A DNA stretch of 64,000 nucleotides from Castellaniella sp044508625 (lineage in GTDB: Bacteria > Pseudomonadota > Gammaproteobacteria > Burkholderiales > Burkholderiaceae_B). The notes under the pieces were generated by a model. It was not told where the DNA came from. It was given only the letters and a program-made list of their open reading frames with translations, and searched no databases. The DNA is taken from the NCBI GenBank assembly GCA_044508625.1, contig JBIQHJ010000006.1, positions 61,582 to 125,581 of the forward strand, read 5' to 3'. The position numbers and the translations under genes are program-made. This document shows, in pieces, positions 23,855-32,193 of the stretch (its first letter is position 1; each line of letters starts with the position of its first letter).

Positions 23855-24586
23855 ATGGAAAAAGACCAGGATATGGCTCAACTCGGGTTCCGGCCCAAAC
23901 AAATCTATGAGCAGGTGGCGGATCAGATCCGCGCCAGCATCGTCGATGGAACCTACCGGCCCGGCTCGCGGCTGCCTTCGGAAAGGGATCTCGCCCGGCG
24001 CCTGAAAGTCAGCCGGCCCGCCGTGCGCGAGGCGATCGGCGCCCTGCAGAACGAAGGAATGGTGGTGACGCGCCAAGGGTCTGGCACCTATGTCACCGGG
24101 CGGAGCGAACCAGCACGTACCGCCGCGGCATCCGAGCGGGCGGAAGCGGACTTCAGCCCTACCGGGACGCTGGAGGTCCGGCTGCTGATCGAGCCCGCGA
24201 TCGCACGGCTCGCCGCCAGGCGCCGCAAGCGCGACCTGCTCGCGGAAACCTACCTGAGCAAGATGGCCGCGGTCAAGGACATCACCGATCCGCAGCAGCA
24301 GGCGCTATGGAGCGAATGCGACCGCCTGTTCCACCGCCAACTGGCGCTCATGGCCGAGGATGCGCTCATCGTCAAGATCGCCGACGAGATCGCCCGATCC
24401 ATGCAGCAGCCGCTCTGGAACCGGCTGCGTGACGATGGCATCTACGACCCGGAGCGAATCCAACTGTACGTCGCCGAGCACCGCCTGATCTATGAGGCGA
24501 TCGTTTCAGGCGACGAGGACTCCGCCGCCTTTTACGTCGAAGGCCACCTCAAGCGGGTACAGAAGGACATCGCCACGCGCGAGTGA
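23855..24586 (+). CDS. FadR-subfamily GntR transcriptional regulator
   Basis: This 243-residue protein has an N-terminal winged helix (IYEQVADQIRASIVDGTYRPGSRLPSERDLARRLKVSRPAVREAI at about 12-57) and an all-helical FCD ligand domain with the metal-binding Asp/His pattern (ECDRLFHRQLALMAED and VAEHRLIYEAIVSGDED). Such proteins repress catabolic operons until an organic acid or amino acid-derived ligand binds. The ATG at 23855 is preferred over an upstream GTG at 23849 because GGGG lies nine bases before it. It diverges from the amino acid transporter and enzyme operon, its likely target. Confidence 0.93.
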   Translation: MEKDQDMAQLGFRPKQIYEQVADQIRASIVDGTYRPGSRLPSERDLARRLKVSRPAVREAIGALQNEGMVVTRQGSGTYVTGRSEPARTAAASERAEADFSPTGTLEVRLLIEPAIARLAARRRKRDLLAETYLSKMAAVKDITDPQQQALWSECDRLFHRQLALMAEDALIVKIADEIARSMQQPLWNRLRDDGIYDPERIQLYVAEHRLIYEAIVSGDEDSAAFYVEGHLKRVQKDIATRE

Positions 24587-24613
24587 GGCACCCCGGACCG
24601 TCTCCGGCTGGCC

Positions 24614-25705
24614 TCATTCCTGGAACGCCGCGAGGATCTGCTGCGCGTTCCAGCGGAACATGCCCAGGTAGGTCCCGGCCGGCGTGCCGGGCTCGTCCAG
24701 CGTGTCGGAGTACAGCGTGCCGCCGATGCGGACGCCGGTTTCCTGGGTGATGCGCCGCATCAAGGTGGGATTCACCGCTTTTTCGAGGAAGATAGCATGG
24801 ATGCCGCGGGCGCGGATGCGGTCGATGAGGCCGGCGATGGTGCGCGCGGCCGGTTCGGCTTCGCTGGACAGGCCCAGCACCGAAATCAGTTCGATGCCGT
24901 AGGCCCGGCCCAGGTAGCCGAAGGCGTCGTGCGAGGTCATCATGACGCGGCGCGCCGGGGGGATGGCCGCCAGGCTGGCCCGCCAGGCACGGTCCTCGTC
25001 CATCAGGCGGGCGGCGTAGGCTGCGGCGCGCTGGTGGTATTCCTCGGCGTGCGCCGGATCGGCGGCGGCCAGGCCCCGGGCGATGTTGCGCACGTAAATC
25101 ACGCCGTTGGACAGGTCCTGCCAGGCGTGCGGATCGACGCCGCCGGCGTGTCCATGGCCGTCGCCGCCATGGCCGTCGCCGCCATCCCCGCTGCCGCCCT
25201 GGTCACCAGCGCCATGGCCCTCGGCGCCATGGTCATCGGTCCCGTGCTCGTGCGCCTCCCGGGCCGCTTCCTCCTCGCTCAGGATGCGCGGGCGCACGCC
25301 CTCGGAGGCCACGACGTCCAGGCCATGGAAGCCCGAGGCCTCGAGCAGGCGGGGCAGCCAGCCCTCGAATCCCAGGCCGTTGCGCACGAGCACGCGGGCC
25401 GCGCCCAGGGCGCGCGCGTCGCGCGGCGCGGGCTCGAAGGCGTGGGCGTCCCCGTTGGGTCCGACGATGGTCTGGAGCGCGACATGGTCCCCTCCCACCT
25501 CGCGGACCATGTCGGCGAGGATGGAAAAAGTGGCCACCACCCGGATCCGCTCGGGCGCGGGCTGGGCCCGCGCGGCCGGCAGGCCGGCGCCGAAGGCGAG
25601 CAGCGCGGCGGCCAGGCCGGCGAGCAGGCCGCGCCTCCAGGCGCCGGCCCCGCCCGACAGGCGGGCAGAGCGGGCGAGGCGGACTACGATAGTTCGCATC
25701 ATCAT
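24614..25705 (-). CDS. znuA: zinc ABC transporter substrate-binding protein
   Basis: This 363-residue periplasmic protein has a long Arg-rich N-terminus plus signal sequence (cut near AARA-QPA). Metal-ligand regions are visible: GDAHAFEP, VDPHAWQDLSN, TSHDAFGYLG and YSDTL. Between the first two lies a loop of about 45 residues rich in His, Asp and Gly (positions 25135-25262), as in ZnuA proteins of Gram-negatives. Three ATGs in a row open the gene; the first is used because GGAG is six bases upstream. It abuts znuB without a gap. Confidence 0.95.
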   Translation of the reverse strand: MMMRTIVVRLARSARLSGGAGAWRRGLLAGLAAALLAFGAGLPAARAQPAPERIRVVATFSILADMVREVGGDHVALQTIVGPNGDAHAFEPAPRDARALGAARVLVRNGLGFEGWLPRLLEASGFHGLDVVASEGVRPRILSEEEAAREAHEHGTDDHGAEGHGAGDQGGSGDGGDGHGGDGHGHAGGVDPHAWQDLSNGVIYVRNIARGLAAADPAHAEEYHQRAAAYAARLMDEDRAWRASLAAIPPARRVMMTSHDAFGYLGRAYGIELISVLGLSSEAEPAARTIAGLIDRIRARGIHAIFLEKAVNPTLMRRITQETGVRIGGTLYSDTLDEPGTPAGTYLGMFRWNAQQILAAFQE

Positions 25706-26605
25706 TCAGGACTCCATGGATTCGAGCAGGCGGGCGCGGCGCAGGCGCGCCTGCCGTGCGAGTTGCAGCACCCCGCCGTGGGGGCCGAAGGCGACCGAGA
25801 CGAAATACAGGACCCCGGCGGCGAGGATGATGGCCGGGGATGCCGGCACGTCGTGGTAGAAGGACACCAGCAGGCCCGCATAGGACGAGAGCGCGCCCAG
25901 GGCGGCGGCCAGGATCATCTGCCCGCCCACCGCGCGGATCCAGAAACGGGCCGCCGTGGCGGGCAGCATCATGATGCCCACCACCATCAGCGTGCCCAGC
26001 ACCTGGAAGCCCGCCACCAGGTTCAGCACCAGCAGCAGCAGGAAGGCCATGTGCGCCCAGGCGCCGGCGCCGCCCTCGGAGCGCAGGAAGGAAGGGTCCA
26101 GGCACTCCACGACCAGCACCCGGAACAGGCCGGCCAGCGCCAGCAGGGTCACGCTGCTGACCGCCGTCACCAGCAGCAGCGCCGGGTCGTTCAAGCCCAG
26201 CACGGTGCCGAACAGCACGTGGATCAGGTCCATGTTGGTGCCGCGCAGCGAGACCAGCAGGACGCCCAGGCCCAGCGAGACCAGGTAGAACGCGGCAAAG
26301 CTCGCATCCTCGCGCAGGGGCGTGAGCCGCGACACCAGGCCGGCCAGCAGCGCGACCACCACGCCGGTGACCAGCCCGCCCAGCGTCATGGCCGACAGGG
26401 AAAGCCCCGCGGTCAGGAACCCGACCGCCACCCCCGGCAGGATGGCGTGGGCCATCGCGTCGCCCATCAGGCTCAGGCGGCGCAGCACCAGGAACACGCC
26501 CAGGGGCCCCGCCGCGAAGGACAGCGCCCAGGCGCCGGCCAAGGCGCGGCGCATGAAGCCGTAGTCGATGAAGGGCTGCGTCAGCAGCTCCAGCCAGTGG
26601 CTCAT
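25706..26605 (-). CDS. znuB: zinc ABC transporter permease
   Basis: This 299-residue ABC-3 family permease with eight or nine helices has typical segments RRLSLMGDAMAHAILPGVAVG and GTLMVVGIMMLPAATA-like GTLMVVGIMMLPATAAR. The C-terminus has a basic tail. The ATG at 26605 overlaps the znuC stop (ATGA). It forms the zinc channel for ZnuA-bound metal. The manganese/zinc family also includes SitC/MntB types, but the His-rich binding protein and the Zur box argue for zinc. Confidence 0.95.
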   Translation of the reverse strand: MSHWLELLTQPFIDYGFMRRALAGAWALSFAAGPLGVFLVLRRLSLMGDAMAHAILPGVAVGFLTAGLSLSAMTLGGLVTGVVVALLAGLVSRLTPLREDASFAAFYLVSLGLGVLLVSLRGTNMDLIHVLFGTVLGLNDPALLLVTAVSSVTLLALAGLFRVLVVECLDPSFLRSEGGAGAWAHMAFLLLLVLNLVAGFQVLGTLMVVGIMMLPATAARFWIRAVGGQMILAAALGALSSYAGLLVSFYHDVPASPAIILAAGVLYFVSVAFGPHGGVLQLARQARLRRARLLESMES

Positions 26606-27336
26606 TGCAGCCCCCCCGCGCACAGGTGGCGCGCCAGGTGCAGGTTGGCCGGGCTGAGGACCTGCTCGGTCGGACCCCACTCCACCACCTGCCCCGCCAG
26701 CAGCAGGGTCCGGGGGAAATGGGCGCGCACGATGTCCAGGTCATGCAGCACGGCGATCACGGTGCGGCCCTCGGCATGCCAGGCATGCAGCAGGTCCAGC
26801 AGGTCCTCGGTGGTCGCCCGGTCCACCGCGGAAAACGGCTCGTCGAGCAGGATGGCCCGGGCATCGCGCAGCATCAGCCGGGCGAACAGGGCGCGCTGGA
26901 GCTGGCCGCCCGACAGGGTGTCCACCGGCCGCCGGCCGAAGCCCGCCAGTCCCACCACGCGCAGCGCCTCGTCGACCGCGTCCAGCCCCGGCCCGTCCAG
27001 GCCGCGCCAGGCGCCCACGCGATGCCAGGCGCCCAGCGCCACCAGGTCGAAGGTGCTGATCGGAAAGCCGAGATCCAGCTCGGCCGACTGCGGCAGGCAG
27101 GCGAGGCGGCGGGCGACGTCCACCGCCAGGTGGATGCGCCCGCGCAGCGGATTCAGGCGGCCGGCGATGCCCTTGACCAGGGTCGACTTGCCCGCCCCAT
27201 TGGGGCCCACGATGGCGGTGAGCGAACCCTGTTCGAACACGCCGCTGACGTCGCGCACCGCGATGCGGTCGCGCCAGCCCAGCCAGACCCGCTCGAGCTC
27301 GATCGCCGGCTGGCCTACCACCATCGCATCGCCCAT
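26602..27336 (-). CDS. znuC: zinc ABC transporter ATP-binding protein
   Basis: This 244-residue ATPase carries Walker A GPNGAGKST, signature LSGGQLQRA, Walker B AILLDEPFSAVD and H-loop AVLHDLDIV. A second possible ATG at 27324 (MVVGQPAIELE) would remove four residues. It is the first gene of the znuCBA operon and is preceded at about 160 bp by the Zur palindrome shared with zur. Confidence 0.93.
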   Translation of the reverse strand: MGDAMVVGQPAIELERVWLGWRDRIAVRDVSGVFEQGSLTAIVGPNGAGKSTLVKGIAGRLNPLRGRIHLAVDVARRLACLPQSAELDLGFPISTFDLVALGAWHRVGAWRGLDGPGLDAVDEALRVVGLAGFGRRPVDTLSGGQLQRALFARLMLRDARAILLDEPFSAVDRATTEDLLDLLHAWHAEGRTVIAVLHDLDIVRAHFPRTLLLAGQVVEWGPTEQVLSPANLHLARHLCAGGLQ

Positions 27337-27497
27337 CCGGTCAGCGCCCAGAGAAAGACGGCCGCGAACGAGGCGCGCAGCATGCGCCGGCCGGCGGAGT
27401 GCAGCAGGGCCGAGCCGCGATAGCGGCGCGGCCTCGAGAATAGAGGCAATCTGGGCATGATAGGATACGTGGGGCGCCGGATCGGCACGGCAAGTTT

Positions 27498-27515
27498 GTT
27501 ATGTTATAACATAAC
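27498..27515. promoter_or_regulatory. Zur box
   Basis: GTTATGTTATAACATAAC is a perfect 18-bp palindrome of the Zur/Fur class (compare GTTATAACAT cores of proteobacterial Zur sites). It lies four bases before the zur start codon and between zur and the divergent znuCBA operon. It contains TATAAC in both orientations, so it likely overlaps both -10 elements and would block both promoters when zinc is plentiful. Confidence 0.88.
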
Positions 27516-27519
27516 TATC

Positions 27520-28020
27520 ATGATATCGAACACACCTCATGCCCATTCCGGGGGGCACGCGCCCGAAAGCGCCCAGGCGATCCAGCGCCGCCTGGGCGTC
27601 GCCGAGGACCTGTGCCGGCGCCGGGGCACGCGCCTGACGCCGATCCGCCGGCTGGTCCTGGAAACGCTGCTGCGCCGCTCGACCAGCCTCAAGGCCTACG
27701 AGCTGCTGGACGCGATCCGCGACGCGCAGCCCGGCGCCGCCCCGCCGACAGTCTACCGGGCCCTCGACTTCCTCACCGAGCAAGGCCTGATCCATCGCCT
27801 GGACGCGATCAACGCCTGGACCGCGTGCAGCGACGCGGGGGGCGAGCCGCACGACCTGCTGGTCGTCTGCACCCGCTGCGGCGCCGTGGCCGAGCTCAGC
27901 GACCCCGGCCTCAGCGCCCAGCTCGCGGCCTGCGTGGCCCGCAGCGGATACGCCCTGGCCGGCCACGAGACCGAGCTGCGCGCCCTGTGCGCCGACTGCC
28001 AGGCGGCCGCCCGCGACTGA
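27520..28020 (+). CDS. zur: zinc uptake regulator, Fur family
   Basis: This 166-residue protein has an N-terminal His-containing stretch, winged helix GTRLTPIRRLVLETLL...PPTVYRALDFLTEQGLIHRL and a C-terminal zinc-binding half with CTRCGAVAEL and CADC, the two structural CxxC pairs. It represses zinc uptake genes when zinc-loaded. The ATG at 27520 has no Shine-Dalgarno; the Zur palindrome ends five bases upstream and its TATAAC would start transcription at about 27517, so the message may be leaderless. Confidence 0.93.
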   Translation: MISNTPHAHSGGHAPESAQAIQRRLGVAEDLCRRRGTRLTPIRRLVLETLLRRSTSLKAYELLDAIRDAQPGAAPPTVYRALDFLTEQGLIHRLDAINAWTACSDAGGEPHDLLVVCTRCGAVAELSDPGLSAQLAACVARSGYALAGHETELRALCADCQAAARD

Positions 28021-28188
28021 GGCCGGCGCACTGCCCGGCGAGGCGGACGCGGGACCCCGTGTTTGCCCTAAATCATGGGCTGTGATGTAATCGCACGTTG
28101 ACTTTGATTGCGCGAGGCCTTACCAGCGGCTGCTTGGCGTACCCTGGAAAAGCTTTGATGAGTGCCTTGCGCAGCCTGCGAGGCACCT

Positions 28189-29289
28189 ATGAAAGCTGCG
28201 ACTGAACTGGACGAAATGATCCCCGTGACCGTCCTCACGGGATTCCTCGGCGCGGGCAAGACCACGCTGTTGCGGCGCATCCTGACCGAATACCATGGCC
28301 AGCGCATCGCGGTCATCGAGAACGAATTCGGGCCCGAGAACATCGACAACGACCTGCTGGTGCAGGACAGCGACGAGCAGATCGTCGAGCTGAGCAACGG
28401 CTGCGTCTGCTGCACCGTGCGCGGCGACCTGATCCGCACCCTCAACGACCTGGCCGAGCGGCGCGAGTCCGGCGGCCTGGCCTTCGACCGGGTCATCATC
28501 GAGACCACCGGCATGGCCAATCCCGGCCCCGTGTGCCAGACCTTCTTCATGGACGACGACATCGCCGAGACCTACCGGCTCGACGCGGTCATCACCGTGG
28601 TGGACGCCAAGCACGGCATGGCCACCCTCGACCGGCAGGAGGAGGCCCAGCGCCAGGTCGGCTTCGCCGACCGCCTGCTGATCTCGAAAAAGGACCTCGT
28701 CAACGAGGCTGACTACCAGGCGCTGCGCGCGCGGCTGGTGCGCATCAATCCCCGGGCGCCGATCACGCCGGTGCATTTCGGCGAGACCGACCTCAAGGCC
28801 CTCCTCGAGGTCAGCGGCTTCAACCTCGACACGATCCTCGACATCGACCCCGAGTTCCTCGAGGCCGCCGATCACGGGCACGACCATCACGGCCATGGCC
28901 ACGAGCACCACGATCACGACCATGATCACGACGAGGACGGCCACGCCTGCGGGCCGGACTGCGGCCACGACCACCACCATGCGCACCACGACGACGAGAT
29001 CGGCGCCTTCGTGTTCCGCTCCAACAAGGCCTTCGACCCCGAGCGCCTCGAGGAATTCCTGGGCGGCATCGTCCAGGTCTACGGCCCCGACCTCCTGCGC
29101 TACAAGGGCATCCTCTATCTCAAGGGGATCAACCGCCGCATGCTGTTCCAGGGCGTCCACATGATGATGGGCGCCGAGCCCGGAAAACCGTGGCTCGCCA
29201 GTGAAAAACCGAATACCCGCATGGTCTTCATCGGCCGTAAACTTCCCCAGGACATCTTCACCCAGGGGCTCGAGCAATGCCTGGCCTGA
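28189..29289 (+). CDS. CobW/P47K-family GTPase, probable zinc metallochaperone
   Basis: This 366-residue protein has a P-loop GFLGAGKTT, the metal-binding GCVCC motif (LSNGCVCCTVRGDL), a GTP-specificity SKKDLV and a C-terminal CobW_C domain. Between them is a loop of about 35 residues dominated by His and Asp (28873-29000) containing CGPDCGHDHHH. These features match the COG0523 zinc chaperones (ZagA/ZigA type) rather than cobalt insertion. It sits just downstream of zur and upstream of dksA. GAGG precedes the ATG; TTGACT at 28098 with TACCAG 17 bp later is a weak promoter candidate. Confidence 0.9.
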   Translation: MKAATELDEMIPVTVLTGFLGAGKTTLLRRILTEYHGQRIAVIENEFGPENIDNDLLVQDSDEQIVELSNGCVCCTVRGDLIRTLNDLAERRESGGLAFDRVIIETTGMANPGPVCQTFFMDDDIAETYRLDAVITVVDAKHGMATLDRQEEAQRQVGFADRLLISKKDLVNEADYQALRARLVRINPRAPITPVHFGETDLKALLEVSGFNLDTILDIDPEFLEAADHGHDHHGHGHEHHDHDHDHDEDGHACGPDCGHDHHHAHHDDEIGAFVFRSNKAFDPERLEEFLGGIVQVYGPDLLRYKGILYLKGINRRMLFQGVHMMMGAEPGKPWLASEKPNTRMVFIGRKLPQDIFTQGLEQCLA

Positions 29290-29368
29290 TCCCACAATAC
29301 ATGCCACACTGGCAAGGTGGCAGCGGGTGAAGGCCATCCGGCAAGACAACCAGAGTAGAGGAAACACC

Positions 29369-29809
29369 ATGGCTAGCAAATCCAGCACGAAATCCCAGGT
29401 CCGCCTGCTGACGGAAAAGGAACTGTTGGCGATGCCGGAAAAGGACTACATGAACGATGCACAGCTCGCGTTCTTTCGCGACCGCCTGCACCGCCTCGAG
29501 CACGAAATCCTCACCAATGCCGGCGCCACCACGGAAAACCTGCGCGAAACCCAATACGTGCCCGATCCCGCCGACCGCGCCACCATCGAGGAGGAACACG
29601 CCCTCGAGCTGCGCACCCGCGACCGCGAGCGCAAGCTCCTGAAAAAAGTCCAGCAGGCCATCGCCCGGATCGACGCCGGCGAATACGGCTGGTGCGAGGA
29701 AACCGGCGAGCCCATCGGCGTCGCCCGGCTGCTGGCCCGCCCCACGGCAACCCTGTCGCTCGAGGCCCAGGAACGCCGCGAAATGCGCCAGAAACTCTAC
29801 GGCGACTGA
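29369..29809 (+). CDS. dksA: DksA-type RNA polymerase-binding factor lacking most zinc cysteines
   Basis: This 146-residue protein has a long coiled coil and the acidic tip region, then the globular domain GEYGWCEETGEPIGVARLLARPTATLSLEAQERRE. In E. coli DksA this domain holds four zinc Cys (CxxC and CxxC). Here only the first remains, the others being Thr, Ser and Ala. It should fold without zinc, like the DksA2 paralogues induced under zinc limitation, although in this family it may be the sole copy. It potentiates ppGpp control of transcription initiation. GAGGAAAC precedes the ATG; a strong hairpin terminator follows. Confidence 0.94.
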   Translation: MASKSSTKSQVRLLTEKELLAMPEKDYMNDAQLAFFRDRLHRLEHEILTNAGATTENLRETQYVPDPADRATIEEEHALELRTRDRERKLLKKVQQAIARIDAGEYGWCEETGEPIGVARLLARPTATLSLEAQERREMRQKLYGD

Positions 29810-29841
29810 CGCCCCCTCCCCCGCCCTCCGGGCCTCCTTCC

Positions 29842-29875
29842 GGCGTCCCGGCGCCGGAAAGGGCGCCGGGACGCC
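29842..29875 (+). terminator. strong hairpin between dksA and hslV
   Basis: Perfect 14-bp arms GGCGTCCCGGCGCC and GGCGCCGGGACGCC with a six-base loop GGAAAG, followed by TTGAAT. The T-tract is weak, but the stem is exceptionally stable and lies 30 bp after dksA and 52 bp before hslV, a sensible place to end the cobW-dksA transcripts. Confidence 0.7.
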
Positions 29876-29927
29876 TTGAATCCGGCTGCTGCGCCCCCAT
29901 CTGAATGGTTCACAGCAAGGGATTCCC

Positions 29928-30461
29928 ATGGAACAATTTCACGCCACCACCATCGTCTGCGTCCGGCGGGGCCAGGAGGTCGCCCTGGGCGGAGACGGAC
30001 AGGTCACCCTCGGAAACATCGTCATCAAGGGCACGGCGCGCAAGATCCGCCGCCTCTACCACGACCAGGTCCTCGCGGGCTTCGCGGGGGCCACGGCCGA
30101 TGCCTTCACCTTGCAGGAACGCTTCGAGGCCAAGCTCGAAAAACACCAGGGCAACCTGATGCGCGCGGCGGTCGAGCTCACCCGCGACTGGCGCACCGAC
30201 CGCATCCTGCGCCGCCTCGAGGCCATGCTGATCGTCGCCGATCGCGAGCACACCCTGATCCTCTCGGGCAACGGCGACGTCCTCGAGCCCGAGCACGGCC
30301 TGGCGGCCATCGGCTCGGGCGGCGCCTACGCGCAATCGGCCGCCCGCGCGCTGCTGGAAAACACCGCGCTCGCGCCCGCCGAGGTCGTCAAGAAATCCCT
30401 CGAGATCGCGGGCGACCTGTGCATCTACACCAACCAGAACCACATCGTCGAAACGCTCTAG
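29928..30461 (+). CDS. hslV: ATP-dependent protease subunit HslV
   Basis: This 177-residue peptidase is the proteolytic ring of HslUV (ClpQY). The catalytic Thr follows a six-residue propeptide (MEQFHA-TTIVCVRRG), as in other Betaproteobacteria. The body carries GGDGQVTLGN and SGNGDVLEPEHGLAAIGSGGAYA (positions 30270-30336). The stop is 9 bp before hslU; the pair is an operon. Confidence 0.97.
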   Translation: MEQFHATTIVCVRRGQEVALGGDGQVTLGNIVIKGTARKIRRLYHDQVLAGFAGATADAFTLQERFEAKLEKHQGNLMRAAVELTRDWRTDRILRRLEAMLIVADREHTLILSGNGDVLEPEHGLAAIGSGGAYAQSAARALLENTALAPAEVVKKSLEIAGDLCIYTNQNHIVETL

Positions 30462-30470
30462 GCCCGCACC

Positions 30471-31802
30471 ATGTCCGCCACCATCATGACCCCCAAAGAA
30501 ATCGTCTCGGAACTGGACAAGCACATCGTGGGCCAGGATCGCGCCAAGCGCTCGGTCGCCGTGGCGCTGCGCAACCGCTGGCGCCGCCAGCAGGTGCCCG
30601 AGCCCCTGCGCCACGAGATCGTGCCCAAGAACATCCTGATGATCGGCCCCACCGGCGTGGGCAAGACCGAAATCGCCCGCCGACTCGCGCGCCTGGCCAA
30701 TGCCCCCTTCATCAAGATCGAGGCCACCAAGTTCACCGAGGTGGGCTACGTCGGCCGGGACGTCGACACCATCGTGCGCGACCTGGTCGAGGTCGCCGTC
30801 AAGCAGACCCGCGAGGCCGAGATGCGGCGCGTGCGCACGCAGGCCGAGGACGCCGCCGAGGACCGCATCCTCGACGCCCTGCTGCCGCCCCCGCGCAACG
30901 CCCGCGGCGAGCCCGAGCGCGACGAGACCAACACCCGGCAGGTATTCCGCAAGCGCCTGCGCGAGGGCCGCCTCGACGACACCGAGATCGAGGTCGAGGT
31001 CGCCCAGACCGCCCCGCAGATGGAGATCATGGCGCCGCCCGGCATGGAGGAAATGACCGAGCAACTGCGCAATATGTTCGCCGGCCTCTCGCAGGGCAAG
31101 ACCAAGACCCGCAAGCTCACGGTCAAGGAGGCCTTCCGCCTGATCACCGAGGAGGAGGCCGGCCGCCGCATCAACGAGGAGGAGCTCCGCGGCCGGGCGG
31201 TGACGCTCGCCGAGGAGCACGGCATCGTCTTCCTGGACGAGATCGACAAGATCGCCTCGCGCCAGGAGCACGGCGGCGCCGACGTGTCCCGCCAGGGCGT
31301 GCAGCGCGACCTGCTGCCGCTGGTCGAGGGCACGACGGTCAACACCAAGTACGGCATGGTGCGCACCGACCACATTCTGTTCATCGCCTCGGGCGCCTTC
31401 CACCTGTCGCGGCCCTCGGACCTGATCCCCGAGCTGCAGGGCCGCTTTCCCATCCGGGTGGAGCTCGACTCGCTCTCGGCCGAGGACTTCGTGCGCATCC
31501 TGGACGCGACCGACGCCTCGCTGACCAAGCAGTACCACGCGCTGCTGGCCACCGAGGACATCGACCTGGACTTCACCGAGGAGGGCATCCGGCGCCTGGC
31601 CGAGATCGCCTTCGAGGTCAACGAGCGCACCGAGAACATCGGCGCGCGCCGCCTGTACACGGTGATGGAGAAATTGCTCGAGGACCTGTCCTTCGAGGCG
31701 GCCAATCCCGGTGCGCAAAAGGTGGTGATCGACGCGGCCTACGTCAACGACAAGCTCGAGGCCACGGCCGGCAGCCAGGATCTCGCGCGCTACGTGCTGT
31801 AG
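30471..31802 (+). CDS. hslU: HslU ATPase/unfoldase
   Basis: This 443-residue AAA+ protein has Walker A GPTGVGKTE, Walker B IVFLDEIDKIA, an intermediate I-domain (about 110-245) and C-terminal sensor 2 ERTENIGARRLYTVMEKLLED. The C-terminal tail LARYVL inserts into HslV. Full family length. It drives unfolding and translocation into HslV. Confidence 0.98.
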   Translation: MSATIMTPKEIVSELDKHIVGQDRAKRSVAVALRNRWRRQQVPEPLRHEIVPKNILMIGPTGVGKTEIARRLARLANAPFIKIEATKFTEVGYVGRDVDTIVRDLVEVAVKQTREAEMRRVRTQAEDAAEDRILDALLPPPRNARGEPERDETNTRQVFRKRLREGRLDDTEIEVEVAQTAPQMEIMAPPGMEEMTEQLRNMFAGLSQGKTKTRKLTVKEAFRLITEEEAGRRINEEELRGRAVTLAEEHGIVFLDEIDKIASRQEHGGADVSRQGVQRDLLPLVEGTTVNTKYGMVRTDHILFIASGAFHLSRPSDLIPELQGRFPIRVELDSLSAEDFVRILDATDASLTKQYHALLATEDIDLDFTEEGIRRLAEIAFEVNERTENIGARRLYTVMEKLLEDLSFEAANPGAQKVVIDAAYVNDKLEATAGSQDLARYVL

Positions 31803-31823
31803 CGCCCGCGGCGCGGCGGCGGC

Positions 31824-32126
31824 TCACCGGGACTTGGACAGCTTGGTGACCACGTACTTGCCATCGCGGCGCGTGGCGGTGAACTTGACCTTGTCGCCCA
31901 CCTGGATCCCCGCGAGCAGGCCGGGATCGGCCTGGTAGACCAGCGTCATCGCCGGCAGGTCGAGCTCGCCGATGGCGCCGTGCTTGATGGCGATCTTGCC
32001 CTGCGCGGCATCGACGCGCCGCACCTCGCCGCTGGACTCGGCCTCCTGGGCATGGGCGGGGACGGCATAGGCGGCAAGCGCCGCCAGGGCCGCGGCGCCC
32101 AAGCGTGAAAACATCGTTCCGGGCAT
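31824..32126 (-). CDS. CusF-like periplasmic copper-binding protein
   Basis: This 100-residue protein has a signal peptide (cut near AHA-QEAE) and a CusF-type OB fold (GEVRRVDAAQGKIAIKHG...LPAMTLVYQ...GDKVKFTA). CusF binds Cu(I)/Ag(I) with His, two Met and a capping Trp. Here the His and one Met are present, but the Trp position is Leu and the second Met is Leu (MTL), so affinity may be reduced or the ligand set changed. AAGGAG lies eight bases before the ATG at 32126. It stands alone, convergent with hslU. Confidence 0.85.
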   Translation of the reverse strand: MPGTMFSRLGAAALAALAAYAVPAHAQEAESSGEVRRVDAAQGKIAIKHGAIGELDLPAMTLVYQADPGLLAGIQVGDKVKFTATRRDGKYVVTKLSKSR

Positions 32127-32193
32127 GGACTACACTCCTTTTCACGGGCCCCTCGACGGGCCCAGCAAATAGCATACCGCCAAAGGAAACGCC

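Noticed and set aside
28972..29001. Simple-sequence His/Asp repeat as a tandem repeat locus
   Set aside because: It is the metal-binding loop of the CobW-type protein; codons vary and no long perfect DNA repeat exists.
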